This document shows, piece by piece, positions 8,789-17,558 of a stretch of 64,000 nucleotides of DNA. The DNA comes from JAEYOM01 sp036260935 (lineage in GTDB: Bacteria > Bacillota > Clostridia > Acetivibrionales > DTU013), in NCBI GenBank assembly GCA_036260935.1, contig DATALQ010000001.1:62001-126000 (forward strand). The letters run 5' to 3'. The translations under genes were made by a program, and so were the position numbers. The notes below the pieces were generated by a model that saw only the letters and a program-made list of their open reading frames with translations, did no database searches and had not been told where the DNA came from. The stretch's first letter is position 1, and each line of letters opens with the position of its first letter.

Positions 8789-9538
8789 ATGCCCAAGATA
8801 TACAGTAAAACGGAACTGCATAATTTTGATGTGATAGGCGATATTCATGGCTGTTATAAGGAATTGATAGAGCTTTTGGATGTACTGGGATACAGCATCG
8901 ACCCTGACACTGAAAAAATAGTGGAAGCTCCCGGAGACCGGAAGCTCATTTTCGTTGGGGATTTCACCGACAGAGGGCCCGAACCCGTAAAGGTACTCAG
9001 GCTGGTGATGGATGCTGTTGGGGCGGGGTCTGCGTTATCAGTACGGGGCAACCACGAGGAAAAAATACTGCGGAAGCTTATTAAAAATACGCCCGCAAAG
9101 GAAGAGGTCATGGAAACGCTCAGTGCCATTCGCTCAGAAGGGGAGGGCTTCGTAAAAAAGGTGACCGGCTTCATTGCGGGGCTGCCTTATGTCATACTTT
9201 GCGGCGAATGCTGCCTGATTGCGCATGCAGGCCTGAAGGAGGAATTCCAGGATCTCGATACCGCAGATCATAAAAGAATAGGAAAAATCAAATCGCTGAC
9301 CATTTACGGGGATATCACGGGAAGGAAGCTTCCAGACGGCAAGCCTGAACGGCTCGACTGGGCTTCCTCATACAGGGGGGAGAAGACTGTTATCTATGGC
9401 CATTCCATAGTAGAAAAAGCGATCTTTCGTAACAATACCATAAATATCGATACAGGATGTTTCGAAACGGGTATACTGACAGCGTTCAGAATGCCTGAAA
9501 AAGAGATAGTATCCAACATCTGCGGCCATTCCGGTTGA
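8789..9538 (+). CDS. PrpE-like calcineurin-type metallophosphoesterase
   Basis: The motifs of the PPP/calcineurin fold appear in order: GDIHGCYKEL, VGDFTDRGPEP, RGNHEEK, a His in IAHAGLKEE and YGHSIV. This arrangement fits bacterial PrpE/ApaH-like enzymes (Ser/Thr protein phosphatase or bis(5'-nucleosyl)-tetraphosphatase activity). It acts in the cytoplasm. GCGGAGGT lies 8 nt before ATG 8789, which removes a spurious 17-residue extension. The neighbours are unrelated (GerW before it, a DUF6941 protein after it). In Bacillus, prpE has been tied to spore germination, so the location beside gerW may be meaningful, but that is inference. Confidence 0.85.
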   Translation: MPKIYSKTELHNFDVIGDIHGCYKELIELLDVLGYSIDPDTEKIVEAPGDRKLIFVGDFTDRGPEPVKVLRLVMDAVGAGSALSVRGNHEEKILRKLIKNTPAKEEVMETLSAIRSEGEGFVKKVTGFIAGLPYVILCGECCLIAHAGLKEEFQDLDTADHKRIGKIKSLTIYGDITGRKLPDGKPERLDWASSYRGEKTVIYGHSIVEKAIFRNNTINIDTGCFETGILTAFRMPEKEIVSNICGHSG

Positions 9539-9619
9539 CTTATTCCGCCCTGCTGATAAAATTAAGTTATTAAACTTATAAGTCATAGAGTTTTAAGCTG
9601 TATCGAGGGAGGTCTTTGT

Positions 9620-10003
9620 ATGCATTGTAAATATTCATTCGTGTGTGACGCCGCAAATATATCGCAGACGGGTAATCTCAATGTTCTCGGCATATTCAGG
9701 AATATCAGCGCGGCCAAATTTCCCTGCCAGCATCCCAGGTTCACATATGTTGCAAATATTGAATTCCATCGCTCCGAAGTGGGGAAGCATTCGTTCAGAA
9801 TGAATTTCATAGATGATGACGGAAAAGAAATTATCAGCCCTTTGAGTGGAGAAATAGATGTAAGTGCCTCAAACAGGTCCGCCAATATAATAATCGAACT
9901 GGCCAATATACAGTTTCCAAAGGCCGGAGTCTATGAAATCGATCTGACACTGGACAACCAGCATGTTACTACGGAAAGCATCAACGTATTGCAGACAGAT
10001 TGA
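9620..10003 (+). CDS. DUF6941-family protein
   Basis: This 127-residue protein begins CKYSFVCDAANISQTGNLNVLGIF and ends with a beta-rich region (AGVYEIDLTLDNQHVTTESI). The opening (a capsid- or chaperone-unlike, jelly-roll-looking strand pattern) matches what I recall of the DUF6941 family, whose function is unknown. GAGGGAGG precedes the ATG. The stop overlaps the upstream part of the next open frame but ends 21 nt before the likely start of the aldo/keto reductase, so the two are probably cotranscribed. Confidence 0.6.
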   Translation: MHCKYSFVCDAANISQTGNLNVLGIFRNISAAKFPCQHPRFTYVANIEFHRSEVGKHSFRMNFIDDDGKEIISPLSGEIDVSASNRSANIIIELANIQFPKAGVYEIDLTLDNQHVTTESINVLQTD

Positions 10004-10023
10004 TTCAAGGAGTTTTTACATAT

Positions 10024-11241
10024 ATGTTATACAGACAGATGGGCAAGATGGGAGACAGCGTTTCAGTCCTCGGATTCGGCTGCATGCGGTTTCCTCAAAA
10101 AAACGGTAAAATAGACGAGGAACGTACGCGCCGCGTAATAATACAGGCAATTGAAAACGGTGTCAATTATTTCGATACCGCATGGATATATCACGGCGGC
10201 AGAAGCGAAACGATCCTGGGGGATATTTTTGCCGGCGGTTACAGGGATAAGGTAAGGATTGCGACAAAGCTGCCGCTTTACATGGTCAACTCCAGGAACG
10301 ATATGGAAGAAATTCTCGATAAACAGCTGAAAAAGCTCAGGACGGATCATATAGATTACTACCTGCTCCATGCCGTCAATGACCGCGGAAGCTGGGAAAG
10401 GCTTAAAAGGCTCGGAGTGCGGGAGTTTGCCGAGCAAGCTAAAAAGGATGGCAGGATCCGCCGGTTCGGGTTCTCCTTCCACGGTGACAAAGAGGATTTC
10501 AAGGCCATAATAGACGATTACTCCTGGGACATGTGCCAGATACAATACAACTACATCGACGAGAATTTCCAGGCTGGAAGGGATGGCCTCGAATATGCCG
10601 CAGCCAAGGGGATAGGCGTAGTTGTGATGGAGCCCCTCAGGGGCGGAAAGCTGGCTGGAAGGATGCCTCAGGAAATACAGCAGATCTGGGATACTGCGCA
10701 AACAAAAAGGACAGCCGTAGATTGGGCTCTTCGCTGGCTTTGGAATCAACCGGGCGTTTCAGTAGTGCTTTCAGGCATGAATGAAGAGACGCAGATCGAA
10801 GAAAACGCAAGGCTTGCAAGCGAAGTGCTGCCCGGATCGCTTTCGCCGGAAGAGCTGGCACTGTACGATAAAGTAAAAAAGGAATTCTACAGACTAATGC
10901 GCGTCGGCTGCACGGGCTGCGGCTATTGCATGCCATGTCCTGCAGGCGTGGATATACCGTTTTGCTTCAGCTACTATAATACCAGACACTTTTTTAACGC
11001 AAAGCGCTCTCAGTTTCAGTACCTGGCATTCGCAGGAGGGGTATACGGCGGCAGGCCTTCATACGCATCACTCTGTAAACAGTGCGGAAAGTGTGAAAAG
11101 GTTTGCCCGCAGCACCTGCCGATAAGGGAGAAGCTCAAGGAGGTATCCTCCGATATGGAGCCGCGTATGATCAAACCTGCGCTGTGGCTCGTCAGGAAAT
11201 ATTTCAAAATACGAAGCTCACACAAATCAAGCCCGAATTGA
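10024..11241 (+). CDS. Aldo/keto reductase with C-terminal 4Fe-4S ferredoxin domain
   Basis: An AKR barrel occupies residues about 1-290: FGCMRFP, the catalytic Asp/Tyr region FDTAWIYHGG, Lys in ATKLP and His in YYLLHAV. A ferredoxin-like module follows with GCTGCGYCMPCPAGVDIP and CKQCGKCEKVCPQHLPI, together able to bind two iron-sulfur clusters. This architecture is common in anaerobes and probably couples NAD(P)H-dependent carbonyl reduction to ferredoxin-type electron carriers. The substrate is unknown. AAGGAG lies 11 nt before ATG 10024. Confidence 0.88.
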   Translation: MLYRQMGKMGDSVSVLGFGCMRFPQKNGKIDEERTRRVIIQAIENGVNYFDTAWIYHGGRSETILGDIFAGGYRDKVRIATKLPLYMVNSRNDMEEILDKQLKKLRTDHIDYYLLHAVNDRGSWERLKRLGVREFAEQAKKDGRIRRFGFSFHGDKEDFKAIIDDYSWDMCQIQYNYIDENFQAGRDGLEYAAAKGIGVVVMEPLRGGKLAGRMPQEIQQIWDTAQTKRTAVDWALRWLWNQPGVSVVLSGMNEETQIEENARLASEVLPGSLSPEELALYDKVKKEFYRLMRVGCTGCGYCMPCPAGVDIPFCFSYYNTRHFFNAKRSQFQYLAFAGGVYGGRPSYASLCKQCGKCEKVCPQHLPIREKLKEVSSDMEPRMIKPALWLVRKYFKIRSSHKSSPN

Positions 11242-11300
11242 CTCTTACAAATGTATTTGATACATCGAAAACAAATATAAGGGAAAATTATTGTATGCTA

Positions 11301-11329
11301 TTGACAAAGCAAATAAATGCAATTACTAT
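11301..11329 (+). promoter_or_regulatory. SigA-type promoter for the Rrf2/cysteine gene cluster
   Basis: TTGACA at 11301-11306 is separated by 17 bp from TACTAT at 11324-11329. About 115 bp of AT-rich leader with no obvious riboswitch follows before the Rrf2 gene. Confidence 0.6.
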
Positions 11330-11453
11330 ATAACATATAGGAATTATAATATATTTTACATACTATTCAACTAAAATAAAACGAACTACTTGATAATGTA
11401 AAGCAGTTTATGAAAAACCAATATTGAAACTGTCAAAAGGGGGGAGCTGAAAC

Positions 11454-11897
11454 ATGAAATTATCGACGAAGGGAAGATATGGCCTTAGGGCGATGCTGGA
11501 CCTGGCGATCAACGCCGCCGGTGATCATGTTTCGCTTTATAACATAGCCGAACGCCAGGGAATATCGGAAAATTATCTGGAACAGGTCTTTTCCGCTTTG
11601 AGAAAGGCAGGCCTCGTCAAAAGCGTCAAAGGAGCGCAGGGAGGCTATATATTGGCGGATAAGCCCTCAAGGACGACAGTGGGTACAATACTGAGGGCGC
11701 TTGAAGGAGACCTGACGGTAGTTGATGAAGAAAAGGAAAATGCGGCCGGAAATCTGGTTATCGGCTGTATCAAGGAGAAGGTCTGGGACAGAATGAACGA
11801 ATGCCTGAACAAGGTAGTTGATTCGATAACTTTGGAGGACCTGCTGCTCGACTACAGAAAAATGGAGGGCGTCGTTAATGAAATGTATTTCATATGA
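11454..11897 (+). CDS. Rrf2-family transcriptional regulator (CymR-like)
   Basis: The 147-residue winged-helix protein starts MKLSTKGRYGLRAMLDLA, the Rrf2 signature, and has the recognition region SENYLEQVFSALRKAGLVKS with GAQGGY in the wing. IscR-type Rrf2 proteins bind an iron-sulfur cluster through three clustered cysteines; here only one Cys (GCIKEK) is present, so cluster binding is unlikely. Its position directly upstream of homocysteine and cysteine synthase genes points to CymR, the cysteine-metabolism repressor of Firmicutes, which works with CysK. The downstream cysK makes that partnership plausible. GGGGGGAG precedes ATG 11454. Confidence 0.85.
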   Translation: MKLSTKGRYGLRAMLDLAINAAGDHVSLYNIAERQGISENYLEQVFSALRKAGLVKSVKGAQGGYILADKPSRTTVGTILRALEGDLTVVDEEKENAAGNLVIGCIKEKVWDRMNECLNKVVDSITLEDLLLDYRKMEGVVNEMYFI

Positions 11898-12000
11898 TTT
11901 TTATATTACAAAGCCAACTAAATATATATGTATACTTTGATAATCCGCGGTGCAGAAGGGAAATATTTTCGAAGAAATAACATATAAAGGAGAAATTTTT

Positions 12001-13293
12001 ATGAGCGAGAGAAAATTAGGCTTTGATACATTGCAGGTACATGCGGGACAAAAACCTGATCCGGCTACGGGCTCGAGGGCCGTGCCGATCTACCAGACGA
12101 CTTCTTACGTATTCAGGGATACGGAGCACGGCGCGAATCTTTTTTCACTCAAGGAGCCGGGGAATATCTATACCAGGATAATGAACCCTACCAGCGACGT
12201 CTTCGAGCAGAGGATAGCGGCGCTTGAGGGGGGAGTAGGGGCGCTGGCCGTTGCATCGGGCTCCGCTGCAATAACCTACTCTGTGCTTAACATTGCTGGC
12301 GTGGGTGACGAGATCGTTTCGGCAAGCACGCTGTACGGCGGCACATACAACCTGTTTTCCGTAACTCTTCCTAAGCTTGGAATCAAAACCATCTTTGTAG
12401 ATCCGGACGACCCGGAGAATTTCAGGAAGGCAATCAATGAAAGGACTAAGGCGTTATATGTTGAGACCATCGGAAACCCCGGCATCAACATCGTTGACAT
12501 CGAAGCAGTCGCAAAAATAGCGCATGAAAACGGCATACCTCTGATTATCGATAATACGTTCGGTACACCTTATCTTATCAGACCTATAGAATTCGGAGCC
12601 GACATCGTAGTACACTCGGCGACTAAATTCATCGGCGGCCACGGAACATCGATAGGCGGCGTAATAGTCGATTCGGGCAAATTCGACTGGGCGGTAAGCG
12701 GCAAATTCCCGGGCCTTACCGAGCCCGATCTCAGCTACCACGGCATAAGCTACGTACGGGATGTGGGTGCTGCCGCATTCATTATAAAAGCAAGGGTACA
12801 GCTTTTAAGAGACACAGGCGCGGCGATAAGTCCGTTCAATTCGTTCCTGCTCATACAGGGCCTCGAGACTCTTTCTCTGAGGGTTGAGAAGCATGTATCC
12901 AACACCAGGAAGATAGTCGAATACCTGAGCAAAAGCCCGCAGGTCTCATGGATCAACTATCCTGAATTAAAGGGCAACAAGTATTACGAGCTTGCAAAAA
13001 AGTATCTGCCTAAAGGCGCCGGTTCCATCTTTACCTTTGGCGTCAAGGGCGGTCTGAAGCCTGCGGTCAGGTTCATAGACAGCCTTGAGATATTCTCGCA
13101 GCTGGCAAACGTGGCGGATGCAAAATCGCTTGTTATACATCCCGCATCGACCACGCACGCGCAGCTGTCGGAGGAGGAGCAGAAGGCTGCCGGTGTAACG
13201 CCGGACCAGATCAGGCTCTCGATAGGCATAGAGGATCCGGATGACCTTATATATGATTTGGACCAGGCTTTGAAAAAGGCAGCTTCAGTTTGA
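12001..13293 (+). CDS. O-acetylhomoserine sulfhydrylase (homocysteine synthase)
   Basis: A 430-residue Cys/Met-metabolism PLP enzyme. The PLP lysine is in SATKFIGGHGT, and the fold markers TSYVFRDTEHGANLF, NPTSDVFEQRIAALEGG, NTFGTP and HPASTTH are all present. The motifs and length fit O-acetylhomoserine (thiol)-lyase, which joins O-acetylhomoserine with sulfide to give homocysteine. It would supply both methionine and, by reverse transsulfuration, cysteine. AAAGGAG stands before ATG 12001. It sits between the CymR-like regulator and cysK in a sulfur-assimilation cluster. Confidence 0.92.
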   Translation: MSERKLGFDTLQVHAGQKPDPATGSRAVPIYQTTSYVFRDTEHGANLFSLKEPGNIYTRIMNPTSDVFEQRIAALEGGVGALAVASGSAAITYSVLNIAGVGDEIVSASTLYGGTYNLFSVTLPKLGIKTIFVDPDDPENFRKAINERTKALYVETIGNPGINIVDIEAVAKIAHENGIPLIIDNTFGTPYLIRPIEFGADIVVHSATKFIGGHGTSIGGVIVDSGKFDWAVSGKFPGLTEPDLSYHGISYVRDVGAAAFIIKARVQLLRDTGAAISPFNSFLLIQGLETLSLRVEKHVSNTRKIVEYLSKSPQVSWINYPELKGNKYYELAKKYLPKGAGSIFTFGVKGGLKPAVRFIDSLEIFSQLANVADAKSLVIHPASTTHAQLSEEEQKAAGVTPDQIRLSIGIEDPDDLIYDLDQALKKAASV

Positions 13294-13408
13294 AGTCTTC
13301 CCGATGTGTAAATTGGTGTAAAAACGATCCATTATAATGTAAAATATAGATGTCAGGCTTCTTTGTTACAGAACATGCAACAGGAGCAAAGAACAAGGAG
13401 GAATCACA

Positions 13409-14344
13409 ATGTCGAAGATATATAAAAGTCTCACTGATTTGATAGGTAACACGCCGCTTTTGGAGCTTTCGAATTACAACAAAAAGAACGGCCTGGATGC
13501 CAGGGTTGTAGCAAAGCTCGAATATTTCAACCCTCTCTCAAGCGTCAAGGACAGGATTGGCTACGCAATGATAAAAGACGCTGAAGACAGAGGGGTCATA
13601 AATAAAGATACCGTGATCATCGAGCCGACCAGCGGCAATACCGGAATTGCACTTTCATTCGTCGCCGCCGCAAAGGGCTACAGGCTTATAATAACGCTGC
13701 CCGAGACGTTCAGTATCGAAAGAAGAAACCTGATGAAGGCACTGGGCGCAGAGCTTGTATTGACGCCGGGGCCGGAAGGTATGCCGGGCGCCATAAATAA
13801 AGCGAAGGAGCTTGCTGCCGAGATACCCAATTCTTTCATACCACAGCAGTTTGAGAACCCCGCCAATCCGGAAATACACAGGAAGACGACCGCCGAGGAG
13901 ATCTGGAACGATACCGACGGACAGGTCGACATCTTTGTAGCCGGCGTCGGCACAGGAGGTACGGTCACGGGGGTGGGCGAAGCTCTGAAGAAGAAGAAAC
14001 CCGGCGTGAAAATAGTAGCTGTCGAACCATTCGATTCGCCTGTGCTTTCGGGCGGCCAGAAGGGCCCCCACGCACTGCAGGGTATCGGAGCAGGCTTCGT
14101 GCCGGCGGTACTAAACAAGGATGTTCTCGATGAGATAATCACAGTCAGGACCAATGAAGCCTTTGATACTGCAAGGGGCCTGGCAAAAACGGAGGGACTG
14201 CTTGTCGGTATATCGTCGGGTGCAGCGGCGTATGCAGCCACACAGCTGGCAAAGCGTCCTGAAAACAAAGGAAAGACCATTGTTGTCCTGCTCCCCGACA
14301 CAGGCGAACGTTATTTGTCGACAAAGCTGTTCCAGGAAGAATAG
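13409..14344 (+). CDS. cysK: Cysteine synthase A (O-acetylserine sulfhydrylase)
   Basis: The 311-residue fold-type II PLP enzyme has the Schiff-base lysine in NPLSSVKDRIG, the substrate loop TSGNTG, the phosphate-binding GVGTGGTVTGVG and a Ser in VGISSGAA. It makes cysteine from O-acetylserine and sulfide in the cytoplasm. AAGGAGG precedes the ATG. A TATAAT-like box (13333-13338) in the 115-bp gap suggests it may also have its own promoter. No cysE is seen in the window. In CymR systems CysK is also the sensor partner of the repressor, which agrees with the upstream Rrf2 gene. Confidence 0.95.
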   Translation: MSKIYKSLTDLIGNTPLLELSNYNKKNGLDARVVAKLEYFNPLSSVKDRIGYAMIKDAEDRGVINKDTVIIEPTSGNTGIALSFVAAAKGYRLIITLPETFSIERRNLMKALGAELVLTPGPEGMPGAINKAKELAAEIPNSFIPQQFENPANPEIHRKTTAEEIWNDTDGQVDIFVAGVGTGGTVTGVGEALKKKKPGVKIVAVEPFDSPVLSGGQKGPHALQGIGAGFVPAVLNKDVLDEIITVRTNEAFDTARGLAKTEGLLVGISSGAAAYAATQLAKRPENKGKTIVVLLPDTGERYLSTKLFQEE

Positions 14345-14360
14345 TAATCGATCACACAGA

Positions 14361-14393
14361 GACCGGACGGATAATATATTCGTCCGGTCTTTT
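14361..14393 (+). terminator. Intrinsic terminator after cysK
   Basis: A 9-bp GC-rich perfect stem (GACCGGACG / CGTCCGGTC) with an AT loop is followed by TTTTA. It starts 17 nt after the cysK stop. Confidence 0.85.
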
Positions 14394-14522
14394 ATCGTGC
14401 GGCGTGTCCAGCGGATCTCGACCGCGTTAGTGTTCTAAGGGTTTATCTGCGGTGTTTGGCATCCTGTATTCAGCTTTCGTTTTCAGATGAACGTTTTCAG
14501 CTGCCCGTGCTTTTATAGTGCC

Positions 14523-15284
14523 TTACACCGAAGCGCCAGACAAGAGTTGAAATACCAGGAAAGCAAATCCCGCAGGCAGCGCGAGCAGACCGGCAAAATA
14601 GCTTTCACCCCAGCCGCAGATGGCAGAAGCAGGGTAGTAGCTTATAACGAGCATAGGCATGAAAAAGGTGAACAGGTTGCGCAATATCTTGGGCATGTAG
14701 TCGATCGGACAGCGTGTCACCTGATAGCTGGCGTTTGTGAAAATATATATCCAGTCCAGACCCTGTATGGTAAAGAATGCGATGCCGGAGGTCATGATAA
14801 AAACGCCCGAATACGCAAGAAATCCGCCCGTAAGCGCCAGAACAATTACTGCCGTATTGGTCGCGTCCATGCGGACGCCTTGCTTCCAAAGGCACCATGT
14901 AATCGCCGCGATTCCACCGATGACCCTGGATAATCTGTGTATGTGGAAATAGGAACCCGCTATTTGAATATAAAGCGAACGGGGTCTCAGCAGCACGCGA
15001 TCGAAATCTCCTGTACGGATCATCCTCCAGGGGAAATAATCGAAGCCGCGGCAGAAGGTTTCGGCCAGGCCGAAGCTTGTTACGGCCATGGCATAGATGA
15101 GCACTATACGTTCAACGGTCCATGGACCGATACTTCCGAAGCGTGAGAACATGAACAGCGTGCCTATCGGATCCGTAATCACCACTATCAGCACTTGCAG
15201 CACCATTATCGGCCAGCCCTTGTATTGGAGGCCTGTGAGAAAATTCATCCTGATGTATTTATAGTAAAGCTTCAATGCGCTCAT
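14523..15284 (-). CDS. ABC-2 type permease (ABC2_membrane_6 family), C-terminus frameshifted
   Basis: A 253-residue membrane protein with about six TM helices, last in a three-gene ABC exporter operon. Family members end in a conserved tail of the type WRFGVRHYxSTGS. Here the frame instead ends LLSGASV and stops at 14523. The expected tail (VWRFGVRHYKSTGS, then TGA) is present intact in the neighbouring frame at 14497-14541. A single lost base near 14542 explains this. The last 14 or so residues are thus replaced by about five unrelated ones. The rest of the protein looks normal, so it may still function, or the base may be a sequence error. Confidence 0.82.
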   Translation of the reverse strand: MSALKLYYKYIRMNFLTGLQYKGWPIMVLQVLIVVITDPIGTLFMFSRFGSIGPWTVERIVLIYAMAVTSFGLAETFCRGFDYFPWRMIRTGDFDRVLLRPRSLYIQIAGSYFHIHRLSRVIGGIAAITWCLWKQGVRMDATNTAVIVLALTGGFLAYSGVFIMTSGIAFFTIQGLDWIYIFTNASYQVTRCPIDYMPKILRNLFTFFMPMLVISYYPASAICGWGESYFAGLLALPAGFAFLVFQLLSGASV

Positions 15285-15285
15285 T

Positions 15286-16122
15286 TCAACCTCCCTGAAT
15301 TACTATATTTCTCAGTTTGCGGGCCATAATAGCTTTTCCGGCTGCTGCGAACAGGAGAGCCCAGGCGAGCTGCAGACCGATAGCCCAAAACGCGTCGGAG
15401 GGCGGCATGGTTCCGAGATATAGCCGCATTGGAATATCAAGGTATCCGGCAAAGGGCTGGAACAGCAGGAAGCCCTGCAGGAAGCCTGGCCACAGCTGGA
15501 GCGGCAGATAGGCGCCTGAAAGGACGCTCCCTGCCAGCATTATGATATTGGTCGGGCCTTCACCCCATGCTATGCCGAGACGTACCGAACAGGCGAGCAT
15601 CCCGAAGGATGTACAGAGCAGCAAGGCGCTTACTGTCGAGATCAGCGAACAGAACATGCCGGAAAGGCTGGACGGAAGCTCCAGCCTGTAAGCCGGAGGC
15701 ATAATGACTGCAAAAAATATTATCGGCAGGCCGCGCCATAACAGGGGCGAAAGCCTTGTTGAAGCAGTTCTGGCAAACCAGTTGGCATAAAGATCCAGTG
15801 GCCTGCACAATTCTACCCCGATATCACCGCTGTTTATTTTACCAAGTATATCACTTTCTATAAAGTTGGGCTGCATCAGGAACAATAGCTGTCCGAGCCA
15901 AACGTAGGAAACTGCCTGCCGAAGGCTGAGGCCTGCTGCCAATCCGGCGTTTTGATTCGATGAATACTTATAAAAGACAGTGTATACGGTAATTTCGATC
16001 AATGCGAAGAATATGCTCGTTGTAGCTCCTGCAAGGCCCGCCATCCTGTATTGGAGGCTCTCCGCAGTCTTGATCCTGAATATGGACAGGCAGGTCTTAA
16101 GTGTCGCTGCAATACCGTTCAT
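15286..16122 (-). CDS. ABC-2 type permease (ABC2_membrane_6 family)
   Basis: This protein has six predicted TM helices and the family motif region SGDIGVELCRPLDLYANWFA, which corresponds to the conserved 'I..G.i...L.rPl' segment. It ends KLRNIVIQGG, a typical tail for the first permease of this pair. Its ATG (16122) overlaps the ATPase stop as ATGA, with AAGGAG 8 nt upstream. With the second permease and the ATPase it forms a heteromeric exporter of unknown substrate; homologous systems are often annotated as drug or polysaccharide exporters without proof. Confidence 0.85.
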   Translation of the reverse strand: MNGIAATLKTCLSIFRIKTAESLQYRMAGLAGATTSIFFALIEITVYTVFYKYSSNQNAGLAAGLSLRQAVSYVWLGQLLFLMQPNFIESDILGKINSGDIGVELCRPLDLYANWFARTASTRLSPLLWRGLPIIFFAVIMPPAYRLELPSSLSGMFCSLISTVSALLLCTSFGMLACSVRLGIAWGEGPTNIIMLAGSVLSGAYLPLQLWPGFLQGFLLFQPFAGYLDIPMRLYLGTMPPSDAFWAIGLQLAWALLFAAAGKAIMARKLRNIVIQGG

Positions 16123-17102
16123 ATGCACATCTCCTTATACATGGCAGCTATTATCTTATCGATATCCTGTTCCTCGATAATCACGTCGCGCAGAGGCAAT
16201 GCCTTCGCAAGCCGCTCTATCATGGTGTGGGCCGCTGTTTTGGCCGGGTCGAACCAAACTGTCCAGGTATTTGCATCAACATCGATCCTTTCGGAACATT
16301 CCACATCGAAGGCAGCCGTATATTGTTCCAAAGTTGCTCTTATGCAGCGGAGCTTTGAATATCGTTCTTTAAGTGATCCCAGGCTTCCGTTATAGAGCAG
16401 TTTGCCGTGGCCTATGACCATGACCCTGCTGCATAACGCTTCGATGTCATCCATATCGTGTGTGGTCAGTATCATAGTGACGGCGTTTTTGGAATTCTCC
16501 TGTTTCAGAAAGTCCCTTAGCGCCAGTTTTGAAACAGCGTCAAGTCCTATGGTGGGCTCATCCAAAAAGAGTATGCGCGGGCTGTGGAGCAAAGCGGCAA
16601 CTATTTCGCAGCGCATCCGCTGCCCCAGCGACAGCTGCCTTACCGGTGTTTTTAGCAGGCTGCCGATGTCGAGCGCCTGAGTCAGTTCACTCAGCTTCCG
16701 ATTGTAATCCCGGGTACTTATGCGGTAGATATCTTTCAGCAGGCTGAAGGAATCGTTGACGGGAACATCCCACCAAAGCTGGCTGCGCTGCCCGAAAACC
16801 ACTCCGATGCCGGACACGTGGGCGACGCGTTCAGTCCAGGGGGTACGTCCCATGATCGTACAACGCCCGCTATCTGGCGTGAGTATACCGCTCATTATCT
16901 TTACCGTGGTGGATTTTCCTGCGCCGTTTGGCCCGATATAACCTACCAGCTCGCCTTCCTGTATACTGAAAGAGATACTGTCAAGCGCCCGGACCGTTTC
17001 GCGGGTGCGCACAAATGCACCGCGCAGCAGGCTGAACCTTCCCTCCGGCCTTTTCGAGATGCTGAATGTCTTGCAGATTTGTTCCAGTTCGATTTGAGCC
17101 AT
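16119..17102 (-). CDS. ABC transporter ATP-binding protein (ABC-2 exporter)
   Basis: The 327-residue ATPase shows Walker A GPNGAGKST, Q-loop region FGQRSQLWWDVP, signature LSLGQRMRCE, Walker B ILFLDEPTIGLD and H-loop TTHDMDD. An approximately 90-residue C-terminal extension follows the nucleotide-binding domain, as in ATPases paired with ABC2_membrane_6 permeases. It is first in the operon and starts ATG 17102 behind GGAGGT. The substrate is not evident. Confidence 0.92.
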   Translation of the reverse strand: MAQIELEQICKTFSISKRPEGRFSLLRGAFVRTRETVRALDSISFSIQEGELVGYIGPNGAGKSTTVKIMSGILTPDSGRCTIMGRTPWTERVAHVSGIGVVFGQRSQLWWDVPVNDSFSLLKDIYRISTRDYNRKLSELTQALDIGSLLKTPVRQLSLGQRMRCEIVAALLHSPRILFLDEPTIGLDAVSKLALRDFLKQENSKNAVTMILTTHDMDDIEALCSRVMVIGHGKLLYNGSLGSLKERYSKLRCIRATLEQYTAAFDVECSERIDVDANTWTVWFDPAKTAAHTMIERLAKALPLRDVIIEEQDIDKIIAAMYKEMCI

Positions 17103-17356
17103 GTATCAGACCTCCGTTTTGTTATGACTTTATTATTAGATGCCGGACCGACAAGACTCGCTTGTTTCGGCCGTTGCTCTGCAGATCCACGGTTTTTAAT
17201 GAAGCTTTAATATTCTATAACAAACGTGTTTAAAACGAAAACCCGGAAGTGTCGGATCACATGGGTCCCTTATGCGAGACAGCTTATTATCTCAGCCATT
17301 TCCCGTTTTTGTAAGTTTTTCTTGACAGTATCCCATTTTTTATGTATGTTATATAT

Positions 17357-17453
17357 ATAGTTGTTGTTGAAGCAACTACATTAGTTATCATGTTATCAAA
17401 AAATGGCATATTTGTGTGAATTGTGGCGGGTGATACAGATCATCCGCTTTTTT
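17357..17453 (+). ncRNA. Candidate small RNA (promoter plus terminator, no gene)
   Basis: The 456-bp gap 17103-17558 holds no protein gene. It does contain TTGACA (17322-17327), 17 bp, TATGTT (17345-17350), followed by about 95 bp that ends in a good intrinsic terminator (17426-17453). No plus-strand gene begins before 18515, so the unit would yield a free transcript of about 100 nt. A small inverted repeat (AGTTG/CAACT) lies near its 5' end. I recognise no riboswitch or known RNA class. It could also be a decayed leader. Confidence 0.35.
17426..17453 (+). terminator. Intrinsic terminator of the orphan transcript
   Basis: Stem GCGGGTGAT / ATCATCCGC (one G-U pair) with loop ACAG is followed by six T. 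It faces the convergent ZIP gene, whose stop is at 17559, so it does not end any visible plus-strand gene. Confidence 0.65.
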
Positions 17454-17558
17454 ATTGTTTCAAGTCAGGCAGGTTTATCAACTGCTTTTATAATCAGAAC
17501 CAATTGGATTGTTAGAAATATATTTCCCGGGAATGATGCTCACTTCCCGGAAATGACC

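Noticed and set aside
11242..11453. SAM or other riboswitch before the sulfur-metabolism cluster.
   Set aside because: Only a promoter and AT-rich leader were seen; no conserved riboswitch core or terminator hairpin.
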